Assembly (NCBI RefSeq): GCF_003122215.1
Contig: NZ_QEYD01000010.1
Coordinates: 124,001 to 188,000, forward strand
Origin: Pararhodobacter marinus
GTDB taxonomy: Bacteria; Pseudomonadota; Alphaproteobacteria; Rhodobacterales; Rhodobacteraceae
DNA length: 64,000 nucleotides
Direction: 5' to 3'
Under the pieces are notes generated by a model, which saw only the letters and a list, made by a program, of their open reading frames with translations, ran no database searches and was not told the DNA's origin. The translations under genes and the position numbers were made by a program. Below are positions 16,088 to 25,382 of this stretch, piece by piece. Every line of letters begins with the position of its first letter. The stretch's first letter is position 1.

Positions 16088-17098
16088 ATGTCAAAGACGT
16101 CTTTCGCCGCTCTCGCCGGTCTTGTGGCCGCCGGGCTCGCCACCAGCCTGCACGCCGAACCGACGGCCTATCCCCTCACGATCGAGAATTGCGGCGTCAG
16201 CATCACGTTCGATGCCGCGCCGCAAAATGCCGTGGCGCTGGGACAGAACAGCGCCGAGATCATGCTGATGCTGGGGCTCGAGGACCGGATGGGCGCCACC
16301 GCCTTCTGGCCGAACGCCGTGCTTCCGGAACTGGCCGAGGCCAATGCGCAGGTCGAAACGCTGACCGTCGAATTCCCGACGCTGGAATCGGTGCTGTCGG
16401 TCCAGCCCGACATGGTCGCCGCGATGCTGGTCACGCTGCTGGGCCCTGACAGCCGCGTCGCCAAGCGCGAGGATTTTCACGCGCTCGGCATCCCCACCTA
16501 CCTGTCGCCCAGCGCCTGCAGCACGACCGAGAACCCGAACGACATCTACGGCAATCGCGCCGAGCTCTGGAACATGGAACTGGTCTACCAGGAAATCTCG
16601 GAACTGGCGCGGATCTTCGATGTCGCGGATCGCGGGAACGCGCTGATCGCGGATTTCCGCGAGCGCGAAGCCGCCCTGCGCGCGGAATTCGCGCCGCGCG
16701 ACGATCTGACTTTCCTGTTCTGGTTTTCGAGCCCCTCGCCCTCTGACGATGCCTATCTGGCCGGTGGCAACGGGACCTCGGCCTTCATCGCCGACATTCT
16801 GGGCGGCACCAACGCGCTTCAGACCGAATCCGAATGGCCGACGCTGGGCTGGGAAGGCATCATGGCGTCGGATCCGACGGTGATCGTCGTCGCGCAGGTC
16901 GACCGCAACCGCTGGGAGCTGGATACCGCCGAGGCAAAGACCGAGTTCCTGACATCCGATCCGACCGTGTCGCAGATGCGGGCCGTGCAAGAGGGCCGGA
17001 TCGCCGTGATGGCCGGCGCCGCGATGAATCCCAGCATCCGCACGATCTACGGGGCCGAGGAACTGGCCGAACAACTGCGCCGCTACGACCTGCCGTGA
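16088..17098 (+). CDS. periplasmic binding protein of a FecB/BtuF-type ABC importer (paralog 1)
   Basis: A 336-aa class III binding protein with a signal peptide ending ATSLHA at about residue 23. It shares a distinctive N-terminal stretch with the protein at 29122-30147 (NCGV-x2-TFDAAP, and a later ELARIFDV), so the two importers are paralogs. The family binds ferric siderophores, heme or corrinoids. The paralog is under a cobalamin riboswitch and this copy is not, so the ligand here may be a corrinoid or an iron chelate. It is first in an operon with permease and ATPase; its stop overlaps the permease GTG start. Confidence 0.8.
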   Translation: MSKTSFAALAGLVAAGLATSLHAEPTAYPLTIENCGVSITFDAAPQNAVALGQNSAEIMLMLGLEDRMGATAFWPNAVLPELAEANAQVETLTVEFPTLESVLSVQPDMVAAMLVTLLGPDSRVAKREDFHALGIPTYLSPSACSTTENPNDIYGNRAELWNMELVYQEISELARIFDVADRGNALIADFREREAALRAEFAPRDDLTFLFWFSSPSPSDDAYLAGGNGTSAFIADILGGTNALQTESEWPTLGWEGIMASDPTVIVVAQVDRNRWELDTAEAKTEFLTSDPTVSQMRAVQEGRIAVMAGAAMNPSIRTIYGAEELAEQLRRYDLP

Positions 17099-18135
17099 AA
17101 CGCGCGGCGCGTCGTCACCGGGAGGGCGGCCTTGCCCTCGTGTATTTCGGGGCCTGTCTGGTGATCCTTGTCTTCGCGGTGGCGCTGGCGACCGCGATCG
17201 GGGATTACCACATTCCGCTGCGCACGGTCTTTCTGGCCGTGTGGAACGGGATCGGCCTCGGCACGGCCGAAATCTCGCGGATCGAGTTCAGCATCGTGTG
17301 GGATCTGCGGCTCAGCCGCGCGCTGGTCGCGGCGCTTGCCGGGGCCGGGCTGGCCTTGTGCGGCGCGATCCTGCAGGCGCTCTTGCGCAACCCGCTGGCC
17401 GAACCCTTCGTTCTGGGCGTGTCGGCCGGGGCCTCGACCGGGGCGGTGGCGGTGATCATTCTGGGCATCGGCGGCGGCGGGCTGTCGCTGTCGGTGGGCG
17501 CGTTCGGCGGGGCTTTCGCGGCTTTCGCGCTGGTCGCGCTTCTGTCGAACGGGGCCACCAGCGGCCCCAACCACACGATCCTTGCCGGTGTCGCCGCCGC
17601 GCAGCTCTTCAACGCGCTGACCTCGTACATCGTCACCACGTCCGGGAATGCCCAGCAGGCCCGCGACGTGATGTTCTGGCTTCTGGGCAGCTTCGGGGGC
17701 GTGCGCTGGCCGGATTTCTTCCTTCTTCTCGCGGTCACCGCTCTGGGCTTGGCGATCTGCCTGTGGATGGCGCGCTCGCTCGACGCCTTCACCTTCGGGG
17801 ATGAGGATGCCGCCGCACTCGGCGTGCCGGTGGGTCGCATCCGGCTGATCCTGTTCGGCGTCACCGCGATGATCACCGCAGCCATCGTCAGCATGGTGGG
17901 CGCGATCGGTTTCGTCGGGCTGGTCGTGCCGCACGCCGCCCGCTACATCGTGGGCCCCCTCCACCTGAAACTCCTGCCCGCCTGCGCCATCACCGGCGCC
18001 ATCTTCATGGTGCTGGCCGATATCGTCTCGCGCATTCTTGTGTCGCAACAGACGATCCCCATCGGCGTTGTCACCGCGCTGGTGGGGGTGCCTTTCTTCG
18101 CCGTCATCCTGTATCGCGCAAGGCCCCAGACATGA
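17095..18135 (+). CDS. FecCD/BtuC-type ABC permease (paralog 1)
   Basis: A 346-aa polytopic permease of the FecCD family with about ten membrane segments. Family motifs are visible, such as RLSRALVAALAGAGLALCGA and LRNPLAEPFVLG, and a C-terminal IGFVGLVVPHAAR that contacts the ATPase. The start is a GTG at 17095 that overlaps the binding-protein stop by 4 bp (GTGA); no ATG in the right place exists. It forms the homodimeric channel for the substrate delivered by the 16088 protein. The gene overlaps the ATPase gene by 4 bp. Confidence 0.85.
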   Translation: MKRAARRHREGGLALVYFGACLVILVFAVALATAIGDYHIPLRTVFLAVWNGIGLGTAEISRIEFSIVWDLRLSRALVAALAGAGLALCGAILQALLRNPLAEPFVLGVSAGASTGAVAVIILGIGGGGLSLSVGAFGGAFAAFALVALLSNGATSGPNHTILAGVAAAQLFNALTSYIVTTSGNAQQARDVMFWLLGSFGGVRWPDFFLLLAVTALGLAICLWMARSLDAFTFGDEDAAALGVPVGRIRLILFGVTAMITAAIVSMVGAIGFVGLVVPHAARYIVGPLHLKLLPACAITGAIFMVLADIVSRILVSQQTIPIGVVTALVGVPFFAVILYRARPQT

Positions 18136-18896
18136 GCGTCGTCGCAACCGATCTCGAATGGGGCGTGCGCCGCCGGGTGGTCCTGTCGGGCGTTTCGCTG
18201 AGCGTCGCGCCGGGCGAAACGCTGGGTCTGATCGGGCCGAACGGATCGGGCAAATCCTCGCTCCTGCGGCTTCTGGCCGGGCTGAAGCGTCCGGCCTCGG
18301 GCCGGGTCCAGATCCACGGGCAGGACATTTCCCGCGTGCCGCGCCGGATGCTGGCGCGGCAGGTCGCCTTCGTCCAGCAGAGCGCCGCTACCGACACCAA
18401 TGTCTCGGTGCGCGATGTCGTCCGGCTGGGCCGCACACCGCACCGCTCGGCGCTGGGTGGCTGGACCAATGCCGACGAAGACATCGTCGCCAGCGCGCTC
18501 GAACGGGTCAACATGACGGGCCACGCCAACCAGCCTTGGCAGACCCTTTCGGGCGGCGAGCGTCAGCGGGTGCATATCGCCCGCGCGCTGGCGCAGGCAC
18601 CCCGCATCATGTTCCTGGACGAGCCGACCAACCATCTGGACATCCATCACCAGATCGAGATCCTGCGCATGGTGCGCGCGCTCGATCTGACCAGCATCAT
18701 CGCGCTGCATGACATGAACCTTGCGACCATGTTCTGCGACCGGATCGCGGTGATGAAGGATGGCAGGCTGGTCATGCTCGGCACCCCGCGCGAGGTTGTC
18801 ACCGCGCAACTTTTGCGCGATGTGTTCCGGGTCGAGGCCGAGGTCAGCGACGATCCCCGCCCGCATATCCGCTTCACCGGGGCGCCCGGCGCCTGA
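18132..18896 (+). CDS. FecE/BtuD-type ABC ATPase (paralog 1)
   Basis: A 254-aa ATPase. Walker A is GPNGSGKSS near residue 37, the signature is LSGGERQRVHIARAL near residue 140, and Walker B is IMFLDEPTNHLDIHHQ, the form typical of siderophore and cobalamin importers. It powers the permease encoded just upstream and is translationally coupled to it. It closely resembles the ATPase at 27327-28088, including the HLDIHHQ stretch, which again points to duplicated importers. Confidence 0.88.
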   Translation: MSVVATDLEWGVRRRVVLSGVSLSVAPGETLGLIGPNGSGKSSLLRLLAGLKRPASGRVQIHGQDISRVPRRMLARQVAFVQQSAATDTNVSVRDVVRLGRTPHRSALGGWTNADEDIVASALERVNMTGHANQPWQTLSGGERQRVHIARALAQAPRIMFLDEPTNHLDIHHQIEILRMVRALDLTSIIALHDMNLATMFCDRIAVMKDGRLVMLGTPREVVTAQLLRDVFRVEAEVSDDPRPHIRFTGAPGA

Positions 18897-18906
18897 GTAC
18901 ACCGAC

Positions 18907-19857
18907 ATGACCACCCCCGCCGCGATCCCGGTTCCGCCTGCTCCGTTCATCCCGCGCGAACCCGTCGGCATCCTGTTGCGCATCGGCTCGACGCTGGCCT
19001 TCGCGGCGATGGTGGTCTGCGTCAAGGCGCTGGGATCCGAGGTCGCGCTGGGACAGGTCGTGTTCTTCCGCTCGGCGCTGGCGCTGATCCCGCTGATCTG
19101 CTTTCTTTGGTGGAGCGGGGATTTGTGGCGCGGCCTGTCGACGACCCGCCCGCTGGGCCATATCGTCCGCTGCCTCGCCGGCGCCACGGCAATGTTCACC
19201 TCGTTCGCGACGCTGCGTCTGCTGCCGCTGGCCGAGGCGAACATGCTGTCCTACCTCTCGCCGGTGATCCTGGCGCTGATGGGCTGGGCCTTCCTGCACG
19301 AAGGCCTGGGTCCGCGCCGGATCGCCGCGGTTCTTCTGGGTCTGGCGGGCGGCGCCGCGCTGGTCGTGCCCGCCTTTTCGGGCACCCTGCCCGAGGGCGC
19401 CGGGCTGGGGCTGGTCACGGGCCTGACGACCGCGCTGCTCACCGCGATTGCGCTGTTGCAGGTCCGCAGGCTGACGCAGGCGGGCGAAAAAGCGGGCGCC
19501 ATCGCGTTCTGGTTCGCCGTCGTCTCGGCGCTGTGCGGGCTGGCGACGGCATTCTTCGGCTGGGTCTGGCCCACGCCCGGCCAATGGGCGCTGCTGATCG
19601 GCGCGGGACTGGCGGGCGGCGTGGCGCATATCCTGATGACGCTGTCCTTCCGCCATGCCGAGGCCGCCGCCCTTGCCCCGTTCGAATATCTCTCGGTGCT
19701 GTGGTCGGTGCTGCTGGGTCTTGCGCTTTTCGCCGAGGTCCCGGGCTGGAACTTCGTCATCGCCTGCCCGTTGATCATCGCCAGCGCCGTGGTCGCCAGC
19801 GCGGCGATCCGGCGCTGGCCGCGCCGACGCCCGGCACCGTCCCGACCGGGCGCGTAG
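18907..19857 (+). CDS. DMT-superfamily (EamA) transporter
   Basis: A 316-aa membrane protein with two EamA repeats and about ten membrane segments (first at about 20-40). Typical features are RSALALIPLICF in the first repeat and YLSPVILALMGWAFLHEG at its end. It begins 10 bp after the ATPase gene, so it is probably in the same operon. DMT proteins often export metabolites such as amino acids. Its substrate and any link to the importer are unknown. It converges on the enoyl-CoA hydratase gene with a 5-bp gap. Confidence 0.8.
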   Translation: MTTPAAIPVPPAPFIPREPVGILLRIGSTLAFAAMVVCVKALGSEVALGQVVFFRSALALIPLICFLWWSGDLWRGLSTTRPLGHIVRCLAGATAMFTSFATLRLLPLAEANMLSYLSPVILALMGWAFLHEGLGPRRIAAVLLGLAGGAALVVPAFSGTLPEGAGLGLVTGLTTALLTAIALLQVRRLTQAGEKAGAIAFWFAVVSALCGLATAFFGWVWPTPGQWALLIGAGLAGGVAHILMTLSFRHAEAAALAPFEYLSVLWSVLLGLALFAEVPGWNFVIACPLIIASAVVASAAIRRWPRRRPAPSRPGA

Positions 19858-19862
19858 GGTCG

Positions 19863-20606
19863 TCAGGACCGCGTGAAATCCGGGCGCCGCTTCTCGCGGA
19901 AGGCACGCAACCCTTCTTGCGCATCGGGACCGAGCATCATCGCCTCTTCGCGCCGCCTCACGGCATAATGCGCCTGCACGGGTGACTCGCCCAGCACGTC
20001 CAGCGTCAGCCGCTTCAGGGCGCCGACCACATCGGGTGAATTGGCGGCAAGCGCGCGCGCCATGTCGATCCCGGCGGCGCGCTGCGTCCCCGGCGGCACG
20101 ATGTCGTTGACGAAGCCAACATCAAAGGCCCGCCGCGCCGTGACCGGACGACCCAGCAGCAGTAGCTCCATCGCCATGCGCAGCGGCAGCCGGGTGGCCG
20201 CGGCGCTGACCGCCGCCATCGAGAAGCCCAGCTTCGCCTCGGGGAAGTGGAACTCGGTATCCTCGGACGCGACGCACAGGTCACACATCGCCGTCAGCAT
20301 GAAGCCAAGCCCGATCACCTTGCCGCCCAGCGCCGCGACAATCGGCTTGTCCGTGTGAAAGCCGATCTCGGGCAGGGCGCGCCATGCCTCGGATGGCGGG
20401 TCGTAAAGATCCGCCCCCGCGCAGAAGAGGTCCGGCGCGGTCGAGGTCAGCACCGCCACGCGGGCCGGCCCGGTGGCAAAGCGCTGAAAGGCCGCGTCCA
20501 GCTCGGCAGCCATCGCCTTGTTTATCGCGTTGCGCTTCTCCGGGCGGTCCAGCGCGATGACGGCCACGCCGTCCTCGTCGTCGTAGCGGATCAGGGGGGC
20601 GGTCAT
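19863..20606 (-). CDS. enoyl-CoA hydratase/isomerase family protein
   Basis: A 247-aa crotonase-fold protein. The CoA-binding and oxyanion-hole segments are visible: RPEKRNAIN near residue 21, FCAGADLYD near residue 61 and the second oxyanion glycine in GGKVIGLGF near residue 95. The second catalytic acid falls in the FHFPEAKLGFS region. It is the last gene of a minus-strand operon with a PLP C-S lyase/aminotransferase, a CoA transferase and an amino-acid-type importer. It therefore probably hydrates or hydrolyses a CoA ester made by that CoA transferase (inference). Its start overlaps the aminotransferase stop by 4 bp. Confidence 0.8.
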   Translation of the reverse strand: MTAPLIRYDDEDGVAVIALDRPEKRNAINKAMAAELDAAFQRFATGPARVAVLTSTAPDLFCAGADLYDPPSEAWRALPEIGFHTDKPIVAALGGKVIGLGFMLTAMCDLCVASEDTEFHFPEAKLGFSMAAVSAAATRLPLRMAMELLLLGRPVTARRAFDVGFVNDIVPPGTQRAAGIDMARALAANSPDVVGALKRLTLDVLGESPVQAHYAVRRREEAMMLGPDAQEGLRAFREKRRPDFTRS

Positions 20607-21781
20607 GAACTCTCCGTCAGGGCCCGTGTCAAGCGGGCGCAGAGGTCGTCGAACAGGGCGGGGGTCGTGGCAAAGTTGAACCGCACGAAGCCGTCCCAGC
20701 CCGGCCCGAAGGCCGCGCCGTCATTGACCCCCAGCTTCGCGCGCTCAAGCAGGAACCGCGCCGGACCGCCGGGCAGACCGGCATCCCGCGCATCGAGCCA
20801 CAGGAAATACGTCGACTCGGGCAGGTGGCAACGCAGCCGCGGATCGGCGGCGCGCAACGTGTCGGTCAGCCGGTGGCGCTGCGTATCGAGCCGGTGCATG
20901 AGCGCGGCCAGCCAGTCGTCGCATTCCTCCCAGGCGGCGAGCGTGGCCTCCATCGCGCCGGTGCTGGGCAGACCCAGCAGGCATTCGGGCACGCGTGCGC
21001 GAAACCGCTCCAGCAGCGCGGGCGCGCCGAAATGAATCATGCCGCAGCGCAGGCCGGGCGTGTTGAAGCTCTTGGTCGCGGAATAGAGCGTGACGATCCG
21101 CTCTGCCGCTTCGGGGAACATCTGCGCAAGCGGCTGATGGCGGGCCGGGGCGAAGACCAGATCGGCGTGGATCTCGTCCGAGACGATGACCATGTCCCGG
21201 GCCTCGGCCAGCCGCATATAGGGGGCCAGTTCGTCGCGGGAGAAAACGCGGCCCGTGGGGTTATGGGGCTGGCACAGCAGCAGGATCCGCGGGCTGAGGC
21301 CGCGCCGCGCGAGGCTGGCCCCGGGGTCAGGATCGGCACGAAAGCCGGTCGGGGTGTCCAGAAGCGGCACATCATGCAGCACCCGGCGCCCCTGATCGAG
21401 CGCGATCAGAAAGGCGGGGTAGCAGGGCGTCTGGATCAGCACGCCGTCGCCGGGATCGCTGAACGCGGCAAGACAGGCCGAGATCGCCTGCAGCAGATCG
21501 ACGCACAGCACGTTGCCCGCCGGATCCGCCCGCCAGCCGAAGACACGCGCCATCCGGCGGGTGAAGCTGTCCGAGACATCGGCCATCAGGCCCACCGGGC
21601 CGCGCATCGGGTAGCCCGTGCGCTCGTCCGCCAGCAGCGAGGCAAGGCGCGCGCGGATCGGGGGCGCGAGGTGATAATCCATCTCGGCGATGCCCATGCC
21701 CAGAACGTCGGGGGCGAAGGTGCTCCATTTCGCGTTGCGCTTGCGGTGCAGCGCGTCGAGCGCCATGGGTTCGAGGCTCAT
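20603..21781 (-). CDS. MalY/PatB-type PLP enzyme (C-S lyase or aminotransferase)
   Basis: A 392-aa fold-type I PLP enzyme of the MalY/PatB subgroup. The PLP lysine is in SATKSFNTPGLRCG, the substrate-site CQPHNPTGRVF is near residue 170, and the SDEIHADLVF motif typical of the subgroup lies near residue 200. Relatives cleave C-S bonds (cystathionine, cysteine conjugates) or transaminate. It is coupled to genes for a CoA transferase and an enoyl-CoA hydratase and lies behind an amino-acid importer. It probably takes the amino group or thiol from the imported compound. The exact reaction is not readable. Confidence 0.82.
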   Translation of the reverse strand: MSLEPMALDALHRKRNAKWSTFAPDVLGMGIAEMDYHLAPPIRARLASLLADERTGYPMRGPVGLMADVSDSFTRRMARVFGWRADPAGNVLCVDLLQAISACLAAFSDPGDGVLIQTPCYPAFLIALDQGRRVLHDVPLLDTPTGFRADPDPGASLARRGLSPRILLLCQPHNPTGRVFSRDELAPYMRLAEARDMVIVSDEIHADLVFAPARHQPLAQMFPEAAERIVTLYSATKSFNTPGLRCGMIHFGAPALLERFRARVPECLLGLPSTGAMEATLAAWEECDDWLAALMHRLDTQRHRLTDTLRAADPRLRCHLPESTYFLWLDARDAGLPGGPARFLLERAKLGVNDGAAFGPGWDGFVRFNFATTPALFDDLCARLTRALTESS

Positions 21782-23208
21782 ACGCGGCCGCCCCGGTCGA
21801 GCCAGCGCGCATCGTGGCGTCCCGGCGGACAGGGCGGCAGCGCCCAGTCGCCCGGCGTGGCCGAGAATTGCGCGAAGGGCGCGAGGTGACGCAACAGGCC
21901 GAAGGGGCTGTCGCGCTCGACCGACGGCGGCAGGCCCTGTTCGGTGGGAAAGGGTGCGCCGGGCTGACGGCCGGGGCCATCAAGGGTTTGCGACCACATG
22001 GTCACGCGTGCAAGCGAGACGTGGACGCGGTAGCTGCCGCCTTCGCGGGCACGGCGGATCAGCGCGGCGATGGTGCCGGCAGCCCCCAGATAGGCGGCGA
22101 GGTAATCGGCCAGAAGCCCGGTCGGCACATAGCGCGGCTTGCCGCCCTGCCCTTCGTCCAGCGCCACGCCTGTGACCGATTGCGCAAGCTGCTCGAACCC
22201 CTTGCGCCCGGCCCAGGGGCCGGTGCGGCCCCAGCTGTCAACGCTGACATGGATCAGCCCGGGATGCCCTTCGGGCAGCGCGGCGGCGAGATCTTCGGCG
22301 CCAAGACCGAATTCCGCCATCGCGCCGGGGCGCCACGATTGCACGAAGACATCGCCCTTGAGCGCCAGATCGCGCATCCGTTGCAGATCGCCTTTGCGAT
22401 GGAAATCCAGATAGGCCGCCCGCTTTCCCCAGCCGGTTTCCAAGAGGAAAGCCTGCGGATCGGCATGGGCGGGCGCGCTGATGCGCAGGCAATCGACGCC
22501 CTGTTCGGCCAGCGTGCGGGTCAGGATGGGGCCCGCGATCACATGGGTGAAATCGAGCACCCGCAGGTCCGAAAGCGGGCGCGCGCCCTTGCTCAGCGGC
22601 TGCGGCGTTCCCTCGGCGATCTTCTCGACGGTGACCAGCGGGGCGGCGGCCAGCGCCTTGCCCTGCGGATGCGCCTCCCATTCGGCGCGGCTGCGCACCA
22701 TGGCCCCGGCCAGATTGGCCGCGGCAAAGGCCTCTTCCCAGTCAAGCGCGTCGCGGGTGCCCACGGCGCGGGCGATGGCCTCCGGGTTGTTGGCGCAATC
22801 CAGCAGCGCCAGCGCGCCGTCGCGCAGGCCGGGATAGGTGCCCATCGGGTGGAACCAGCGCCCGTCCTTCGCCTGATAGAAATCGCTAAGCGGCGCGGCG
22901 GCGCCCGAGGCCATGGTCATGTCCTGCCCGTAGCACGACTGGAACAGCCCGCAGCACAGCGCGTAGATCGCGACGTTGCGGTCAAGGCTGACGGATTGCA
23001 CGGGTCCGCCCCGAAGCGCCCCCAGTTCCGCCGCCGCGACCGCCTGCGCCAGAACCGCCGTCCGCGCGGCAAGGCCCAGCGCCAGATCGGTGTCCAGCGG
23101 CGGCTCGTCGCCGTGATGGGCGGCGCGGGTGCGCAGATCGGCCAGCGGCAGGCCAAGCGGGTCCAGCACGTCCGCAAGCGCGGCGCGTTCGGGGGGACTC
23201 AGGGTCAT
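21778..23208 (-). CDS. CaiB/BaiF-type (family III) CoA transferase
   Basis: A 476-aa protein of the family III CoA transferases, somewhat longer than the usual 400 residues because of an N-terminal extension. Core features are LRVLDFTHVIAGPILTRTLAEQG (read at LDFTHVIAGPILTRTL) with the expected CoA-binding region, and YLDFHRKGDL. Family members move CoA between carboxylic acids, as for carnitine, bile acids, or aryl and methyl-branched acids. Its catalytic aspartate could not be assigned with certainty. The ATG at 23208 lies 11 bp downstream of the ABC ATPase stop. The stop overlaps the PLP enzyme start by 4 bp. Confidence 0.78.
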   Translation of the reverse strand: MTLSPPERAALADVLDPLGLPLADLRTRAAHHGDEPPLDTDLALGLAARTAVLAQAVAAAELGALRGGPVQSVSLDRNVAIYALCCGLFQSCYGQDMTMASGAAAPLSDFYQAKDGRWFHPMGTYPGLRDGALALLDCANNPEAIARAVGTRDALDWEEAFAAANLAGAMVRSRAEWEAHPQGKALAAAPLVTVEKIAEGTPQPLSKGARPLSDLRVLDFTHVIAGPILTRTLAEQGVDCLRISAPAHADPQAFLLETGWGKRAAYLDFHRKGDLQRMRDLALKGDVFVQSWRPGAMAEFGLGAEDLAAALPEGHPGLIHVSVDSWGRTGPWAGRKGFEQLAQSVTGVALDEGQGGKPRYVPTGLLADYLAAYLGAAGTIAALIRRAREGGSYRVHVSLARVTMWSQTLDGPGRQPGAPFPTEQGLPPSVERDSPFGLLRHLAPFAQFSATPGDWALPPCPPGRHDARWLDRGGRV

Positions 23209-23219
23209 GTCGGGGCCTT

Positions 23220-23948
23220 TCAGTGTCCGAGGATGTCTTGCAGAAAGGCGCGTGCCCGCGCGCTTTCGGGGGCTGAAAAGAACTGGCCGGGGCTGGTATC
23301 TTCGACGATGCGGCCATCGGCCATGAAAATGATGCGGCTGGCCACGTCGCGGGCAAAGCCCATCTCGTGGGTGACGCACAGCATGGTCATGCCGTCCTGC
23401 GCCAGTTCGCGGATGACTGACAGGACCTCGCCCACCATTTCCGGATCCAGCGCCGAGGTCGGCTCGTCGAACAGCAAGACCGGCGGCTCCATCGCCAGCG
23501 CGCGGGCGATGGCGATGCGCTGCTGCTGACCGCCCGACAACGTGTCGGTATGCACGTCGCGCTTGTCGCGCAGGCCGACGCGGTCCAGAAGCTGCATCGC
23601 CCTCGCCTCGGCCTCGTCCCGGGTCAGGCCCTTCAGCTTGCGCGGGGCCAGCGTGATGTTGTCGATCACCGACAGATGCGGGAACAGGTTGAACTGCTGG
23701 AACACGAAGCCGATCCCCTGCCGCTGCCTGCGGATCTCGCGGGACTTGGGATCGACGGTCTCGCCATCCACGGTGATCGTGCCGCTGTCGATGGTTTCCA
23801 GCCCGTTGATCGTGCGGAGCAGAGTGGTCTTGCCCGACCCGGACGGCCCGCACAGCACCAGAACCTCGCCGGGCTTCACGTTCAGCGAGATGTCTTTCAG
23901 GACATGCAGCCGGTCGAAATGCTTGTCGAGATGGGTGATCGTGATCAT
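23220..23948 (-). CDS. polar amino acid ABC importer ATPase
   Basis: A 242-aa ATPase of the GlnQ/HisP class: Walker A GPSGSGKTT near residue 35, Q-loop FVFQQFNLFPHLSV, signature LSGGQQQRIAIARAL, Walker B VLLFDEPTSALDPEMVGEVL and H-loop CVTHEMGFAR. It powers import with the two permeases and binding protein encoded upstream. It overlaps the upstream permease by 4 bp. The CoA transferase gene follows within 11 bp, which ties import to the downstream enzymes as one operon of seven genes. Confidence 0.9.
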   Translation of the reverse strand: MITITHLDKHFDRLHVLKDISLNVKPGEVLVLCGPSGSGKTTLLRTINGLETIDSGTITVDGETVDPKSREIRRQRQGIGFVFQQFNLFPHLSVIDNITLAPRKLKGLTRDEAEARAMQLLDRVGLRDKRDVHTDTLSGGQQQRIAIARALAMEPPVLLFDEPTSALDPEMVGEVLSVIRELAQDGMTMLCVTHEMGFARDVASRIIFMADGRIVEDTSPGQFFSAPESARARAFLQDILGH

Positions 23949-24649
23949 GAGGCGGGTTCCGTCGCGATTTTCTGGGCCTTGCCGACGCACCGTTCCAGTC
24001 GGCGGCCGATCAGCAACAGCGGGTAGCACAGGGCGAAATAGGCGAGCGCCAGCAGCGCGTAGACCTGGATCGCCTGCCCCGGCAGGTTGTCGGCCAGATC
24101 CAGAAAGGTCTGCGTGGCCTCGGTCGCCCCGATGGCGGCACCCAGCGCGGTTTCCTTGATCAGCAGCGAAAGCTGGCTGACAAGGCTGGGCAGCATGTTG
24201 CGCAAGGCCTGCGGCAGGATGATGTGGCGCATGGTCTGCACCCGGCCGAAACCCAGCGACAAGGCCGCCTCGGTCTGGCCGCGCGGCAGGGCGTCGATCC
24301 CGGCGACGACGATCTTCGAGATATAGGCGCCGTTGAACAGCACCAGCGTGATCAGCATGGTGATCGCCGGCGGAAAGGATACGCCGATGATCGCGGGCAT
24401 CAGGAAATAGACCCACAGCACATGCAAAAGCAGCGGCACCGAGCGGATATAGAACACGATCAGCTCGGCCAGCGCCTTGACCGGGCGGAAGCGGCTGCGC
24501 AGCGGCACCGCCATCAGCAAGCCCACCGGCATGGCCAGAACCAGCCCGCTCACCGCCAGGATCACGGTCAGCGCCAGCCCGCCCAGCGGCGTGTGGGGGA
24601 AACCGCCGATCAGCAGCTGCATCCCGTAAGTCTGCAGGATCTCGATCAT
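23945..24649 (-). CDS. polar amino acid ABC importer permease 2
   Basis: A 234-aa HisM/GlnP-type permease with about five membrane segments. The cytoplasmic EAA loop appears as GIDALPRGQTEAALSLGFGR, followed by ILPQALRNMLPSLVSQ. It probably forms a heterodimer with the 24646-25371 permease. It overlaps both neighbouring genes by 4 bp. Confidence 0.88.
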   Translation of the reverse strand: MIEILQTYGMQLLIGGFPHTPLGGLALTVILAVSGLVLAMPVGLLMAVPLRSRFRPVKALAELIVFYIRSVPLLLHVLWVYFLMPAIIGVSFPPAITMLITLVLFNGAYISKIVVAGIDALPRGQTEAALSLGFGRVQTMRHIILPQALRNMLPSLVSQLSLLIKETALGAAIGATEATQTFLDLADNLPGQAIQVYALLALAYFALCYPLLLIGRRLERCVGKAQKIATEPAS

Positions 24650-25371
24650 GCGCTCTGCTCCCGCGTGGCGGGTGTGCGCTCGGGCTCGGTCCGATGCGAC
24701 AGCGCGGTGCGGCTATAGGCGCGGCTGGCCAGCGTCAGAAGCGCGCAGATCACCACATAGACCAGCGTGGCCGAGGCATAGGGCATCAGCGGCTCGTAGG
24801 TGATGTCCTGAATGCGGCGGGCCTGATAGACCAGTTCGGGCACGCCGATCATCAGCGCGATCGAGGTATTCTTGGTCAGCGTCATCGCCTGCCCCAGAAG
24901 CGGCGGCACGGTGATGCGGAAGGCTTGCGGCAGGATGATGTAGCGGAAGGTTTCGAAGCCCGAGAACCCCAACGACAGCGACGCCTCGCTTTGCCCGCGC
25001 GGGATCGACCGCAGCCCCGAACGCAGGTCTTCGGAAATGAAGGCACCCGCATAGATGGAAATCGCCACCGCGGCGCAGATGAAATTCACATCGCGCGCAT
25101 ACAGCCACATCCGCAGCCCGTCGGGCAGAAGCTCGGGCGCGCCGAAATACCAGAAGATCACATGCACCAGCAGCGGCACGGAGCGGATGGCATCGACCAG
25201 CAGACCCACGGCCTGCTGGACGATCCAGAGCGGCGAGAGGCGGATCAGCGTCAGCACGACGCCGATCACGAAGCTCGCGGCCAGGGTGACCCCGCTCAGT
25301 TGCAGGGTGACGATCAATCCCTTGAGCAACAGCTCGCCGTATCGACCGCTCAGAAACTCGATCAGGGTCAC
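24646..25371 (-). CDS. polar amino acid ABC importer permease 1
   Basis: A 241-aa HisQ/GlnP-type permease with the EAA loop GLRSIPRGQSEASLSLGFSG and the following YIILPQAFRITVPPLLGQ. It has about five membrane segments, starting near residue 20. It pairs with the permease encoded next. It begins 11 bp after the binding-protein stop, with a GGAAGCGTG stretch as a possible ribosome site. Confidence 0.88.
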   Translation of the reverse strand: MTLIEFLSGRYGELLLKGLIVTLQLSGVTLAASFVIGVVLTLIRLSPLWIVQQAVGLLVDAIRSVPLLVHVIFWYFGAPELLPDGLRMWLYARDVNFICAAVAISIYAGAFISEDLRSGLRSIPRGQSEASLSLGFSGFETFRYIILPQAFRITVPPLLGQAMTLTKNTSIALMIGVPELVYQARRIQDITYEPLMPYASATLVYVVICALLTLASRAYSRTALSHRTEPERTPATREQSA

Positions 25372-25382
25372 GCTTCCGGTCC

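Noticed and set aside
21778-23853. A single giant fusion of the CoA transferase with an ABC ATPase
   Set aside because: The frame stays open upstream only as a shadow of the ATPase gene; the CoA transferase has its own start at 23208 and the ATPase is intact in another frame.
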